Source: Staphylococcus sp. M0911
GTDB lineage: Bacteria > Bacillota > Bacilli > Staphylococcales > Staphylococcaceae
DNA length: 64,000 nucleotides
Assembly (NCBI RefSeq): GCF_003491325.1
Contig: NZ_CP022881.1
Coordinates: forward strand, 744,001-808,000
Direction of reading: 5' to 3'
Positions within the stretch are counted from its first letter, which is position 1, and the number at the start of each line of letters is the position of its first letter. The translations under genes were made by a program, and so were the position numbers. This document shows positions 9,436-18,116 of the stretch, piece after piece. Below the pieces are notes generated by a model that worked only from the letters and a program-made list of their open reading frames with translations, was not told the DNA's origin and made no database searches.

Positions 9436-10806
9436 ATGAATAGATATACTAAGCAAGAAATCATTAAAGGTCGAATTAAATTTATTACAATGTCACTTAT
9501 CGGCATCATTTTATTCTTAATTCCTATACCAGTAGAACAAGATAGTAAAAAGCAAACGACACTACCTGTTGCATTTTTAGCTAATTGGTTAAAAGATATT
9601 GTGGGTGGGGCAATGCCATTTATCATTGTGACAATTATAACATTATCGGCGATTTTAACACTCATTTGTTCTACGATTTTAAAAGATAAATTAGATCCAA
9701 AGGGCTTATTGTATAATGCGTTTAATGTAAATGTGAGTTGGATAATATTAAGAGTTTTAGCCGTTATTTTTGCATGGATGACGTTACTAAAAGTCGGACC
9801 TAAAATGATATATTCAGAAGATACTGGTGGACTTGTGTTTTCTAGTTTATTACCAACTTTAGTAGCTGTATTTTTATTTGCGGCTTTATTTTTACCATTA
9901 CTTATGGAATACGGTCTATTAGAGTTGTTAGGACCTTTATTTAGACCTGTCATGCGACCATTGTTTACATTGCCTGGCCGTTCAACAGTAGATAATTTGG
10001 CATCATTTATTGGTGACGGAACTGTTGGTGTATTAATTACAAGTCGCCAATATGAAGAAGGTTTTTATTCAAGAAGGGAAGCAACGGTGATTTCCACGAC
10101 TTTTAGTGTGGTATCAATTACCTTTGCAATTATTATTGCAGATACTGTTAAAATGCAAGATCAATTTTTCTTATTCTATTTAAGTGTTATCATTTCATGT
10201 TTAATCGCGGCAGTAATCATGCCAAGAATATGGCCATTGAATAAGATACCAGATGAATATGCGAAAGACGTATCGAGTGATGCAAGAACAGAGCAACTTC
10301 CTGAAGGTAAGACGGCGATTGGTCATGGATTTGATATGGCTACCGAAGTAGGGATTAAAGCACCAGGTGTGAAAGACTTCTTTAAATCTGGATTAAAAAC
10401 AGTTGTAGATATGTGGTTTGTGATACTACCTGTAGTGATGAGTATTGGTACGATTGCGACTATTATTGCAAACTATACACCAATCTTTGAATTGATTGGT
10501 AAACCATTCGTTCCGTTTTTACAATTATTACAAATCCCTGAAGCTACTCATGCATCCCAAACTATTTTAATTGGCTTTGCAGATATGTTCTTACCATCTA
10601 TATTAATTGAAAGTGCACATAGTGATTTAACTCGATTTGTTATTGGTGCATTGAGTATTACACAATTAATATATTTATCAGAAGTAGGCGGCGTCATTTT
10701 AGGCTCAAAAATACCAGTTAACATTGGCAAACTATTCGTTATCTTTTTAATCAGAACAATTATTACATTACCTATTATTACTTTAATCGCACATCTATTT
10801 TTATAA
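9436..10806 (+). CDS. YjiH family membrane protein (nucleoside-recognition/GATE-type domain)
   Basis: The 456-residue polytopic membrane protein resembles the YjiH family: paired membrane blocks with a Gly-rich stretch LASFIGDGTVGVLITSRQYE near residue 195, and a second half containing GFADMFLPSILIE. These fit the GATE domain (nucleoside-transporter-like) superfamily. Its substrate is unknown. It is a monocistronic gene flanked by the hts hairpin and its own terminator, with a weak ribosome site (GGAAG) before the ATG. I recognise the family but cannot assign a transported molecule. Confidence 0.75.
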   Translation: MNRYTKQEIIKGRIKFITMSLIGIILFLIPIPVEQDSKKQTTLPVAFLANWLKDIVGGAMPFIIVTIITLSAILTLICSTILKDKLDPKGLLYNAFNVNVSWIILRVLAVIFAWMTLLKVGPKMIYSEDTGGLVFSSLLPTLVAVFLFAALFLPLLMEYGLLELLGPLFRPVMRPLFTLPGRSTVDNLASFIGDGTVGVLITSRQYEEGFYSRREATVISTTFSVVSITFAIIIADTVKMQDQFFLFYLSVIISCLIAAVIMPRIWPLNKIPDEYAKDVSSDARTEQLPEGKTAIGHGFDMATEVGIKAPGVKDFFKSGLKTVVDMWFVILPVVMSIGTIATIIANYTPIFELIGKPFVPFLQLLQIPEATHASQTILIGFADMFLPSILIESAHSDLTRFVIGALSITQLIYLSEVGGVILGSKIPVNIGKLFVIFLIRTIITLPIITLIAHLFL

Positions 10807-10809
10807 TAT

Positions 10810-10863
10810 AAAAGCCAAGATGACTTATTTGTTGCTATAACAATTGCTTATCTTGGCTTTTTA
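10810..10863 (+). terminator. Terminator after YjiH-family gene
   Basis: AAAAGCCAAGAT (10810-10821) pairs with ATCTTGGCTTTT (10850-10861) and more T residues follow. It could also stop leftward transcription from the monooxygenase-like gene. Confidence 0.85.
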
Positions 10864-10885
10864 TTATTTTAACTTTTGGGTAATA

Positions 10886-11209
10886 TTATGGATTTAAAAC
10901 AGATAGCACATTTGCTTTTACAATTTGGTTGCTTATAACTGGAGATGGTTCATCACTTTTGGAATCTTTAGGTCGTTGATGTGCCTCTTTAAATGCATCA
11001 CTTTTTACCCAGTTATTAAAATCCTCTTCTGTTTCCCACCATGTATTAACGTACATATCCTCAGTGTCATCGTCTTCGTTATTAACTTGCCAAACTTCGA
11101 TTTTATGAAATCCATTTAACGATTCAATCTTCCCGCCTTGTGTAAATCTTGGCGCCATTTTTTCTGCAAAACCTTGTTTTACAGTAATGCGATTTGTAAC
11201 AACAAACAT
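10886..11209 (-). CDS. IsdG/HmoA-like heme-degrading monooxygenase family protein
   Basis: The 107-residue protein has the ABM (dimeric ferredoxin-like) fold pattern. The three residues of IsdG-type heme oxygenases appear conserved: Asn6 in VTNR, Trp66 or a neighbour in NTWWETEEDF, and the heme-ligand His76 in SDAFKEAHQ. Members open heme and release iron. It looks closer to Bacillus HmoA than to S. aureus IsdG/IsdI. It has a good GGAGTG ribosome site and stands alone on the minus strand, close to the siderophore locus. I see no clear Fur box before it, so iron control is not shown. Confidence 0.75.
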   Translation of the reverse strand: MFVVTNRITVKQGFAEKMAPRFTQGGKIESLNGFHKIEVWQVNNEDDDTEDMYVNTWWETEEDFNNWVKSDAFKEAHQRPKDSKSDEPSPVISNQIVKANVLSVLNP

Positions 11210-11290
11210 TAAAAATCACTCCTTATATATTTGTATTAGTCGTAATTGTGTTCTAATTAAATTATAGTCTTTCAACAGTACTATTAAAAA

Positions 11291-11338
11291 TAAAAAGAGA
11301 CAATGAATATTGCGCTTTTTAGCAATACCATTGTCTCT
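11291..11338 (-). terminator. Terminator after the UPF0457 gene (minus strand)
   Basis: AGAGACAATG (11296-11305) pairs with CATTGTCTCT (11329-11338), with an extra inner stem. Read on the minus strand it ends in a T-rich run (complement of 11286-11295). Confidence 0.8.
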
Positions 11339-11370
11339 CTTATGTTTATTGAAACTTTATTATTAAAAGA

Positions 11371-11631
11371 TTATTTTGTTAGTTCGTTATACACTTTTTG
11401 ATCATTTTGAGTATAAATAATGTATTCATGGTCATCTGTATCAATAATAACGCGATTTGTTTTACCAAATGTAGAACCAATTCTAGAAACTTCTCTACCT
11501 TCAACGTTAGGTACTGCATGAATATCTTGGTCTTGAGAGATATTTTTAATTTCATTCGTTGGAATTTTGATATCTGCTACTCTCCATTGGATTCTAACCT
11601 CATTATTATCTTTTTTTACTGTCATTGCCAT
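11371..11631 (-). CDS. UPF0457 family protein
   Basis: This small soluble protein of 86 residues from the ATG at 11631 ([10 protein letters not shown]) is recognisable as the staphylococcal UPF0457 family, whose function is unknown. The frame extends four codons further to a GTG, but that codon lies directly against the AAAGGA ribosome site, so the ATG is preferred although its spacing (13 bases) is long. It has alternating strands with many Ile, Asp and Asn residues and no signal peptide or membrane segment. It is followed by its own terminator and preceded by a divergent gene. Confidence 0.75.
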   Translation of the reverse strand: MAMTVKKDNNEVRIQWRVADIKIPTNEIKNISQDQDIHAVPNVEGREVSRIGSTFGKTNRVIIDTDDHEYIIYTQNDQKVYNELTK

Positions 11632-11827
11632 GATCCAATACACATCCTTTAATTAATTTTGTATGTATATCATAAATCATTTTGTAACCGTTTTCAAGAT
11701 AAAATGTGATACTTTTTAAAATTAAGTCATACTAATTGTTATTTATTTTAATATTGCTCAGACCGAAAATACGTTCGTATAAATAAGGAGAATATGATAA
11801 AATATTGCTATTAAAGGAGAGGTAATT

Positions 11828-12349
11828 ATGACTGGAAAGACACATGCATCTTGTGGACTATTAGTAGGTGCACTAACAACTCAATATTTTCATACAGATT
11901 TATTTTCATCAGTGACAGTTATTGTATTGTCGGTTATTTCTAGTTTATTACCTGATATTTGTCATACCCAAAGTAAAATAGGTAGGAAATTTAAAATACT
12001 TAGTTTTTTAATTCGACTCTTATTTGGTCATCGAACATTTACCCATTCATTATTATTTATAGGAATCATAGGGATTTTACTTCATATCATAGATACACCT
12101 ATATATTATGAAGTAGCAATTATCATAGGATTGATTTCACATGTTATACTAGACATGGTAACACCCAAAGGGGTTAAATTATTGTATCCATTGCCAATAA
12201 CAATTAAAACGCCATTGAATTTTAAAACAGGTGGACTTGTAGATTTATCACTTGCGACTGCTTTAACAGTTGGAGCCATTTATGTGTTTTTTCAAAGTGA
12301 AGTAAATGATATCATACATCATTGGGGATACCTATTTACGCAATATTAA
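11828..12349 (+). CDS. YdjM/DUF457-like membrane-bound metal-dependent hydrolase family protein
   Basis: The 173-residue protein has about four membrane helices and the conserved His/Asp pattern of the YdjM-like family: TGKTHASCG at the N-terminus (His6), LLPDICH near residue 43, and FGHRTFTHS near residue 65. A later VILDMVTPKGVKLLYP block is also typical. The residues suggest a bound metal, but no reaction is established. A possible promoter (TTGCTC, 18 bp, TATAAA at 11778) lies upstream, and the start has a GGAGAGG ribosome site. Confidence 0.75.
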   Translation: MTGKTHASCGLLVGALTTQYFHTDLFSSVTVIVLSVISSLLPDICHTQSKIGRKFKILSFLIRLLFGHRTFTHSLLFIGIIGILLHIIDTPIYYEVAIIIGLISHVILDMVTPKGVKLLYPLPITIKTPLNFKTGGLVDLSLATALTVGAIYVFFQSEVNDIIHHWGYLFTQY

Positions 12350-12415
12350 AAACAAGATACATAAATTCGAACTTGAAATCGAGTGAAATTATAATTTACA
12401 TAAGGAGACAAATTG

Positions 12416-13603
12416 ATGTTAGAGAAAAATAAATTAGAGAAATTTAATCAACAACATTTATACGAATATGAAAAATTAATGAGTAGTAATGAAAAACAAG
12501 CACTTGAAGATAAAATTGAATCATTAGATTTAGAAGAAATTCAAGAGATGTATAAAAACTTATATGTTAATAGACAAACGATTGAAGATGCATCAGATGT
12601 TTCGGAAGTTAAATATACTGTTAAGTCTGAACTTGACGAACAAGGGAAAGATGAATATAGAAATCAAGGTATTGAAGCTATAAGAAATGGACAGTTTGCA
12701 GTAGTATTAATGGCTGGAGGACAAGGGACTAGATTAGGTTATTCAGGTCCGAAAGGCTCATTTGAAATTGAAGGCGTGAGTTTGTTTGAATTACAAGCAC
12801 GTCAATTACTCGAATTAAAGAAAGAAACAGGACATACGATGGATTGGTATATCATGACAAGTGATATCAACCATGAAGCAACATTAGCTTATTTTGAACA
12901 GCAACAGTATTTTAATTATGATGTAGACAAAATTCATTTCTTTAAACAAGATAATATCGTTGCATTAAGTGAATCAGGACAGCTTGTGTTGAATGAAGCG
13001 GGCCATATTATGGAAACACCAAACGGTAATGGTGGTATCTTTAAATCACTTAAAAAAGCTGGCTATCTTGATAAAATGAAACAAGATAATGTTAAATATA
13101 TATTTTTAAATAATATCGATAATGTATTAGTTAAAGTTTTAGACCCAATGTTTGCAGGATTTACAGTCTCAAATAATAAAGATATTACGTCTAAGACAAT
13201 AAAACCTAAAAAAGGTGAAAGTGTTGGGAGACTTGTAAATAAAGATAGTAAAGATACAGTTCTCGAGTATTCAGAACTTGATCCTAATGTTGCAAATCAA
13301 TTTGATAACGCAAACATTGGTATCCATGCATTTAAATTAGGATTTATTATGAGTGCAGTTGATAGAGAATTACCTTATCATTTAGCAATTAAAAATTTAA
13401 AACAACTAGATGAAGACTTTGGAGTAGTTGAACGACCAACACTTAAATTCGAGTTATTCTATTTTGATATTTTCCGTTATGGTACTAGCTTTATTACGTT
13501 ACAAGTATCAAGAGAAGAAGAGTTTTCACCATTGAAAAATAAAGAAGGAAAAGACAGCGTAGAAACGGCAACGGCTGATTTGAAACGAATGGGAATGATT
13601 TAA
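12416..13603 (+). CDS. UDPGP-family uridylyltransferase (UDP-sugar pyrophosphorylase-like)
   Basis: About 395 residues. The nucleotide-binding loop [19 protein letters not shown] lies near residues 98-117, followed by DWYIMTSD and a GGIFKSL region, all typical of the eukaryote-like UDPGP/UAP1 family rather than GlmU or GtaB. Such enzymes join UTP to a sugar 1-phosphate, often GlcNAc-1-P. The natural substrate in staphylococci is not established to my knowledge. The open frame begins at TTG 12413, but the ATG at 12416 sits eight bases from AGGAG. The hemolysin III gene follows within 20 bases, so the two are probably cotranscribed. Confidence 0.8.
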   Translation: MLEKNKLEKFNQQHLYEYEKLMSSNEKQALEDKIESLDLEEIQEMYKNLYVNRQTIEDASDVSEVKYTVKSELDEQGKDEYRNQGIEAIRNGQFAVVLMAGGQGTRLGYSGPKGSFEIEGVSLFELQARQLLELKKETGHTMDWYIMTSDINHEATLAYFEQQQYFNYDVDKIHFFKQDNIVALSESGQLVLNEAGHIMETPNGNGGIFKSLKKAGYLDKMKQDNVKYIFLNNIDNVLVKVLDPMFAGFTVSNNKDITSKTIKPKKGESVGRLVNKDSKDTVLEYSELDPNVANQFDNANIGIHAFKLGFIMSAVDRELPYHLAIKNLKQLDEDFGVVERPTLKFELFYFDIFRYGTSFITLQVSREEEFSPLKNKEGKDSVETATADLKRMGMI

Positions 13604-13621
13604 ACTAAGGTGGTCCATATC

Positions 13622-14305
13622 ATGTCAAACACAGAACAACATATTGAATCAAATCATAGTTCTTTTAAAGATATTATGCCTTTGTCATTTGGTGAGGAAG
13701 TTGGTAATACTGTCACACATGGCTTTGCATCATTTTGTACAATGATTATATTACCATACGCTGCAGTGCATAGTTTTAATAAGGGCGGCACATTATTGTC
13801 GACAAGTATTTCAATATTTGTCATAAGTTTATTTTTAATGTTCATATCATCAACGGTCTATCATGCTATGGCGAATCATACAGTACAAAAATATGTATTG
13901 CGAATTATAGATCATAGTATGATATATGTTGCGATATCAGGTACATATACACCAATACTTTTAAATGTAGTTGGTGGTTGGTTAGGTTGGACTGTGTTTA
14001 TTCTATTATGGGGGACAACAGTGTGGGGCATTTTGTATAAGTCAATTGCCACTCATGTTAACCATAAGCTAAGTCTAATAGTTTATTTAGTTATGGGGTG
14101 GGTAGGTGTTATATTTGCACCTATTATCGTTTTACGAACATCATGGATATTTATACTATTTATTGTATTAGGTGGTTTATCTTATACTATTGGTGCTTGG
14201 TTTTATGCACAAAAAAACCGACCATATTTTCATATGATTTGGCATATATTTATTTTAATAGCTTCATTTTTCCATTTAATAGGCATACTATTTTTTATGT
14301 CTTAA
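13622..14305 (+). CDS. Hemolysin III / PAQR family membrane protein
   Basis: The 227-residue, seven-helix membrane protein has the three HlyIII/PAQR motifs: GEEVGNTVTHG at the N-terminus, STVYHA with IDHSMIYVAISGTYTP in the middle, and IWHIFILIASFFHLIG at the C-terminus. The His, Asp and Ser residues form the putative zinc site of the superfamily. Despite the name, lysis of red cells is not shown for most members. A GTG at 13610 would lengthen the protein, but the AAGGTGG ribosome site overlaps it, so the ATG at 13622 is chosen. A terminator follows. Confidence 0.85.
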   Translation: MSNTEQHIESNHSSFKDIMPLSFGEEVGNTVTHGFASFCTMIILPYAAVHSFNKGGTLLSTSISIFVISLFLMFISSTVYHAMANHTVQKYVLRIIDHSMIYVAISGTYTPILLNVVGGWLGWTVFILLWGTTVWGILYKSIATHVNHKLSLIVYLVMGWVGVIFAPIIVLRTSWIFILFIVLGGLSYTIGAWFYAQKNRPYFHMIWHIFILIASFFHLIGILFFMS

Positions 14306-14319
14306 ACAGAAAATATAAG

Positions 14320-14360
14320 GTAACTAGGGATATTACGATGATGTCTCTAGTTACTTTTTT
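14320..14360 (+). terminator. Terminator after hemolysin III gene
   Basis: GTAACTAGGGATA (14320-14332) pairs imperfectly with the stretch ending CTCTAGTTAC (14345-14354), followed by six T residues. Confidence 0.8.
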
Positions 14361-14526
14361 AATTAATTAGAAATCATTTAAAAAAGAGATATCTTTTTTT
14401 ACAGGTAGAAAAATAAGATAAAATATAACTAATTGAAAAAGTCATACTAATTAATGATTGTTTTATTAAATGAAAGTCTATAATATAGATTGAGTTGTAA
14501 GAAAAATTAAGTTGGAGGACAACTAA

Positions 14527-15864
14527 ATGAGATTAAAATCGATGATAACGGTATTAGCGTTAATTTTGATAATGTTTATGGCTGCAATTGAAGCGTCAAT
14601 TATTTCACTAGCAATGCCGACCATTCGTCAAGATTTAAATGCTGGAAGCTTTATTTCTTTAGTATTTACAGCATATTTTATTGCTTTAGTTATAGCAAAC
14701 CCGATTGTTGGTGAACTGATGTCGCGATTTAAAATTATATATATCGCTATCACAGGGTTAGTTTTATTTGCCATTGGTAGTTTTATGTCAGGTACAAGTG
14801 AAACTTTTACGATGCTCATTATATCTAGAGTCATTCAAGGATTTGGTGCTGGTGTGATGATGTCGTTATCACAAATTGTTCCAAAACTTGCCTTTGAAAT
14901 TCCATTAAGATATAAAATTATGGGCATTGTAGGTAGTGTTTGGGGCGTATCAAGTATTATAGGCCCACTTTTAGGTGGAGGTATTCTTGAAATAGCAACT
15001 TGGCATTGGCTTTTCTTCATTAATATCCCCATTGCACTTATTGCGATTATATTAGTCATTTTTACATTCCATTTTCCAGAGGAAGAAATCGTATCTAAAA
15101 CAAACTTTGATGTTAAAGGTTTAAGTTTATTTTATGTATTTATTGGTTTATTAATGTTTAGTTTGCTTAATCAGGGTCAAGTTGTATTGAATGTTTTATC
15201 ACTACTACTTGCACTATTGGTAGGGTTTATTTTATATAAAGTTGAAAAAACAACTGATCACCCATTTTTACCAGTGGTAGAATTTAACAAATCGATTGCT
15301 TTAGTATTTATTACAGATTTATTAATTGCCATTTGTTTAATGGGCTTTAATTTATACATTCCTGTATATTTACAAGAACAATTAGGTTTATCACCACTTC
15401 AAAGTGGATTTGTTATTTTTCCATTATCTGTGGCATGGATAATATTAAACTTTAACCTAGCTAAATTAGAAGCAAAATTTTCTAGAAAAGCATTGTATAT
15501 TGGTGCATTTACGTTCCTAATTATTGGCAGTATCATTATTATTTTCGGTATAAAACTACCGTTACTTATAGCGTTTAGCGTTATTCTTGCTGGCTTAAGT
15601 TTTGGGTTTGTGTATACAAAGGACAGTGTCATTGTTCAAGAGGAAACGTCACCACATCAAATGAAAAAGATGATGTCATTTTACGCTTTGACTAAAAACC
15701 TAGGGTCATCAATTGGATCAACTGTTATGGGCTATATGTATGCTATGAAATCAGGGTTGTTCGGTAGCAACTTGCATAATGTATTAGGATTAGCCATTGT
15801 TATTGCAATTGTATTAGTGGCGATATGGAGTTTCATTTATAAAAACAAACCGGTGACTAACTAA
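14527..15864 (+). CDS. sdrM: Multidrug efflux MFS transporter SdrM
   Basis: The 445-residue drug:H+ antiporter is of the EmrB/QacA (DHA2) type. It shows the MFS motif near residue 95 (ISRVIQGFGAGVMMSLSQ) and the antiporter motif C region GSVWGVSSIIGPLLGGGIL near residue 140. Length, family and position directly before sepA and lmrS match SdrM of S. aureus, which exports norfloxacin, acriflavine and ethidium. A TATAAT element lies at 14479-14484 and the ribosome site is TTGGAGGAC. It has its own terminator. Substrates in this species are inferred. Confidence 0.82.
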   Translation: MRLKSMITVLALILIMFMAAIEASIISLAMPTIRQDLNAGSFISLVFTAYFIALVIANPIVGELMSRFKIIYIAITGLVLFAIGSFMSGTSETFTMLIISRVIQGFGAGVMMSLSQIVPKLAFEIPLRYKIMGIVGSVWGVSSIIGPLLGGGILEIATWHWLFFINIPIALIAIILVIFTFHFPEEEIVSKTNFDVKGLSLFYVFIGLLMFSLLNQGQVVLNVLSLLLALLVGFILYKVEKTTDHPFLPVVEFNKSIALVFITDLLIAICLMGFNLYIPVYLQEQLGLSPLQSGFVIFPLSVAWIILNFNLAKLEAKFSRKALYIGAFTFLIIGSIIIIFGIKLPLLIAFSVILAGLSFGFVYTKDSVIVQEETSPHQMKKMMSFYALTKNLGSSIGSTVMGYMYAMKSGLFGSNLHNVLGLAIVIAIVLVAIWSFIYKNKPVTN

Positions 15865-15886
15865 AAAAATTTAACAAATCGTTTAG

Positions 15887-15915
15887 AACGCCTACATTAA
15901 TTGTGGGCGTTTTTA
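15887..15915 (+). terminator. Terminator after sdrM
   Basis: AACGCCTACA (15887-15896) pairs with TGTGGGCGTT (15902-15911), with a T run after it. Confidence 0.85.
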
Positions 15916-15984
15916 TAATTTTATAAGGTCATCGATTAATGGTAAAATACTTTATGTATTCAAAATAGGAGGAGGATAAGTGTA

Positions 15985-16452
15985 ATGAAGTTTTTTAGAA
16001 ATAAGATGTATAATTTAATATCTACACTTATTGTTCTTACTATTTTTATTATTTCAGGAACGATTTTTTTAATGTTTTTAGGGTTTGGTTTATATGGCTT
16101 AAGTAGGATTTTGATATATTTTAAATTAGGTTATTTTGGCTATAATAAAAGCTTTTACGACAATATTTTCTATTATGGAAGCTATATTGTTTTAGGATAT
16201 TTCACTTTATTCGCAGTTGAACATCTTATGGATTACTTTAGAAAACGCTTGCCACAAAACCCATACTTTCAAGGAGTTACTTATCATTTAATAGGATACT
16301 CTGTTACGACAATATTGTTTTACTTTATAATACATGTCCATTACACATATATAGATATTAAGTTTTGGGTGATTATGGTAATTATAGGATTCTTATATAT
16401 TTGTAAAGAAATTTTCTATCCAGATAGCACAAATTTAAATAATAAAAAGTAA
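15985..16452 (+). CDS. sepA: Multidrug efflux protein SepA
   Basis: The 155-residue protein has four predicted membrane helices and little sequence outside them, close to the 157 residues of S. aureus SepA. SepA is an unusual small efflux-associated protein that does not belong to the SMR family and has been linked to tolerance of acriflavine and antiseptics. It starts with a strong ribosome site (AGGAGGAGG) and ends with a charged tail. Position between sdrM and lmrS supports the call. Mechanism is not evident from the sequence. Confidence 0.82.
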   Translation: MKFFRNKMYNLISTLIVLTIFIISGTIFLMFLGFGLYGLSRILIYFKLGYFGYNKSFYDNIFYYGSYIVLGYFTLFAVEHLMDYFRKRLPQNPYFQGVTYHLIGYSVTTILFYFIIHVHYTYIDIKFWVIMVIIGFLYICKEIFYPDSTNLNNKK

Positions 16453-16527
16453 TGAGCACTAAATTTGAATAGTTTTTCGTAGTTTGTTTGAATGAAATAC
16501 TATTATTGAATAAAGGAGATTATGTTC

Positions 16528-17970
16528 ATGAGCAATATAGAAATTAATAAAAGACGAAGGAATTTAATTGTTTCTGTAATGCTAATTAGTGCTTTTGTAG
16601 CTATTTTAAATCAAACATTATTGAATACAGCTTTACCGCATATTATGAGAGAATTAAAAATCGATGAAAGTACATCTCAGTGGTTGATAACGGGATTTAT
16701 GTTAGTTAATGGTGTTATGATTCCGTTAACAGCATATTTAATGGATCGAGTTAAAACGAGACCATTATATTTATCTGCAATGGGTACCTTTTTAATTGGA
16801 TCGATTGTAGCTGCCATTGCACCTAATTTTGGTGTCTTAATGACTGCGAGAGTTATTCAAGCTATGGGTGCAGGTGTATTAATGCCTCTTATGCAATTTA
16901 CATTGTTTACACTGTTTTCTAGGGAAAGACGTGGATTTGCAATGGGATTAGCTGGTTTAGTAATTCAATTTGCACCTGCAATCGGACCTACGTTCACAGG
17001 TTTAATTATTGATCATGTGAGTTGGAGAGTACCATTCATAATTATAGTTGGTATCGCATTAATTGCACTTGTCTTCGGTTTTATATTTATTTCAAGCTAT
17101 AACGAAACTAAGCAAACTAAGCTCGATAAACGTTCTATATTATATTCAACAGTTGGATTTGGTATGATGTTATATGCATTCAGTAGTGCGGGTAGTTTAG
17201 GCTTCGCGAATCCAATTATCATAGTTACATTAATAGTAAGTTTGATAATCATATTGATATTTGTTAGACGTCAATTAACAATTTCCAATCCATTACTTAA
17301 TTTAAAAGTGTTTAAGACGAGAACTTTTTGTTTTAGTACGATTACTTCAATGATAGTGATGATGTCCATGGTTGGACCTGCATTATTAATTCCATTATAT
17401 GTACAAAATGCTTTAGCATTGTCCGCATTATTATCAGGTCTAGTCATCATGCCTGGTGCGATAATTAATGGCTTAATGTCTGTGTTTACAGGTAGTTTTT
17501 ATGATAAATATGGTCCAAGGCCTCTTATCATTTCCGGTTTTACTATTTTAACCGTATGCACATTTTTATTGTGTTTCTTAAAAGCAGACACATCCTATAT
17601 GTATTTAATTATTATATATGCAATAAGAATGTTTGCAGTTTCTTTATTAATGATGCCTATTAATACAGCTGGTATTAACGCACTAGAAAATAAAAACATT
17701 TCCCATGGTACAGCCATTATGAACTTTGGACGTGTTATGGCTGGATCTTTAGGAACAGCTTTAATGGTTACATTTATGAGTATGGGCTCAAAATGGTTAG
17801 GATCTACAATAGCAACATCAGGAAGTAAAGAAATGATACAGCGACAAACCGTTGCTGCAGGTGTAGATGTATCATTTGCGTTAGTAACATTATTCGTAGT
17901 AGTTGCATTTAGTTTCGCATTATTCATCAAAGAACCTAGGAATAAGAATAAAAATATTAGAGAAGTATAA
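16528..17970 (+). CDS. lmrS: Multidrug efflux MFS transporter LmrS (DHA2 family)
   Basis: A 480-residue, 14-helix DHA2-type transporter. Features include LNQTLLNTALPHIMREL near residue 30, which is the D1/motif region of the EmrB family, and ARVIQAMGAGVLMPLMQF near residue 110. S. aureus LmrS has the same length and follows sepA. It exports linezolid, chloramphenicol and other compounds. A longer frame begins at ATG 16522, but the AAGGAGA ribosome site leaves only two bases there, so the ATG at 16528 is preferred. Orthology is from memory of gene order and size. A terminator follows. Confidence 0.78.
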   Translation: MSNIEINKRRRNLIVSVMLISAFVAILNQTLLNTALPHIMRELKIDESTSQWLITGFMLVNGVMIPLTAYLMDRVKTRPLYLSAMGTFLIGSIVAAIAPNFGVLMTARVIQAMGAGVLMPLMQFTLFTLFSRERRGFAMGLAGLVIQFAPAIGPTFTGLIIDHVSWRVPFIIIVGIALIALVFGFIFISSYNETKQTKLDKRSILYSTVGFGMMLYAFSSAGSLGFANPIIIVTLIVSLIIILIFVRRQLTISNPLLNLKVFKTRTFCFSTITSMIVMMSMVGPALLIPLYVQNALALSALLSGLVIMPGAIINGLMSVFTGSFYDKYGPRPLIISGFTILTVCTFLLCFLKADTSYMYLIIIYAIRMFAVSLLMMPINTAGINALENKNISHGTAIMNFGRVMAGSLGTALMVTFMSMGSKWLGSTIATSGSKEMIQRQTVAAGVDVSFALVTLFVVVAFSFALFIKEPRNKNKNIREV

Positions 17971-17985
17971 AAATCATGTATTCAT

Positions 17986-18023
17986 AGAAGTTAGCTATTT
18001 ATTTAAAGCTAACTTCTTTTTTT
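17986..18023 (+). terminator. Terminator after lmrS
   Basis: AGAAGTTAGCT (17986-17996) pairs perfectly with AGCTAACTTCT (18007-18017), followed by a T run. Confidence 0.9.
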
Positions 18024-18116
18024 ATTACATAAAAAGTCTTATACTAAAAAAGATAGACTAGGTAATAGCACAGTATAGTTATTTAGTTGAGACAATATAA
18101 ATAAGGGGGATTTACT

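Noticed and set aside
9408..9953. 181-codon minus-strand frame opposite the YjiH-family gene
   Set aside because: Asn/Lys/Thr-rich shadow frame with no family resemblance and no ribosome site.
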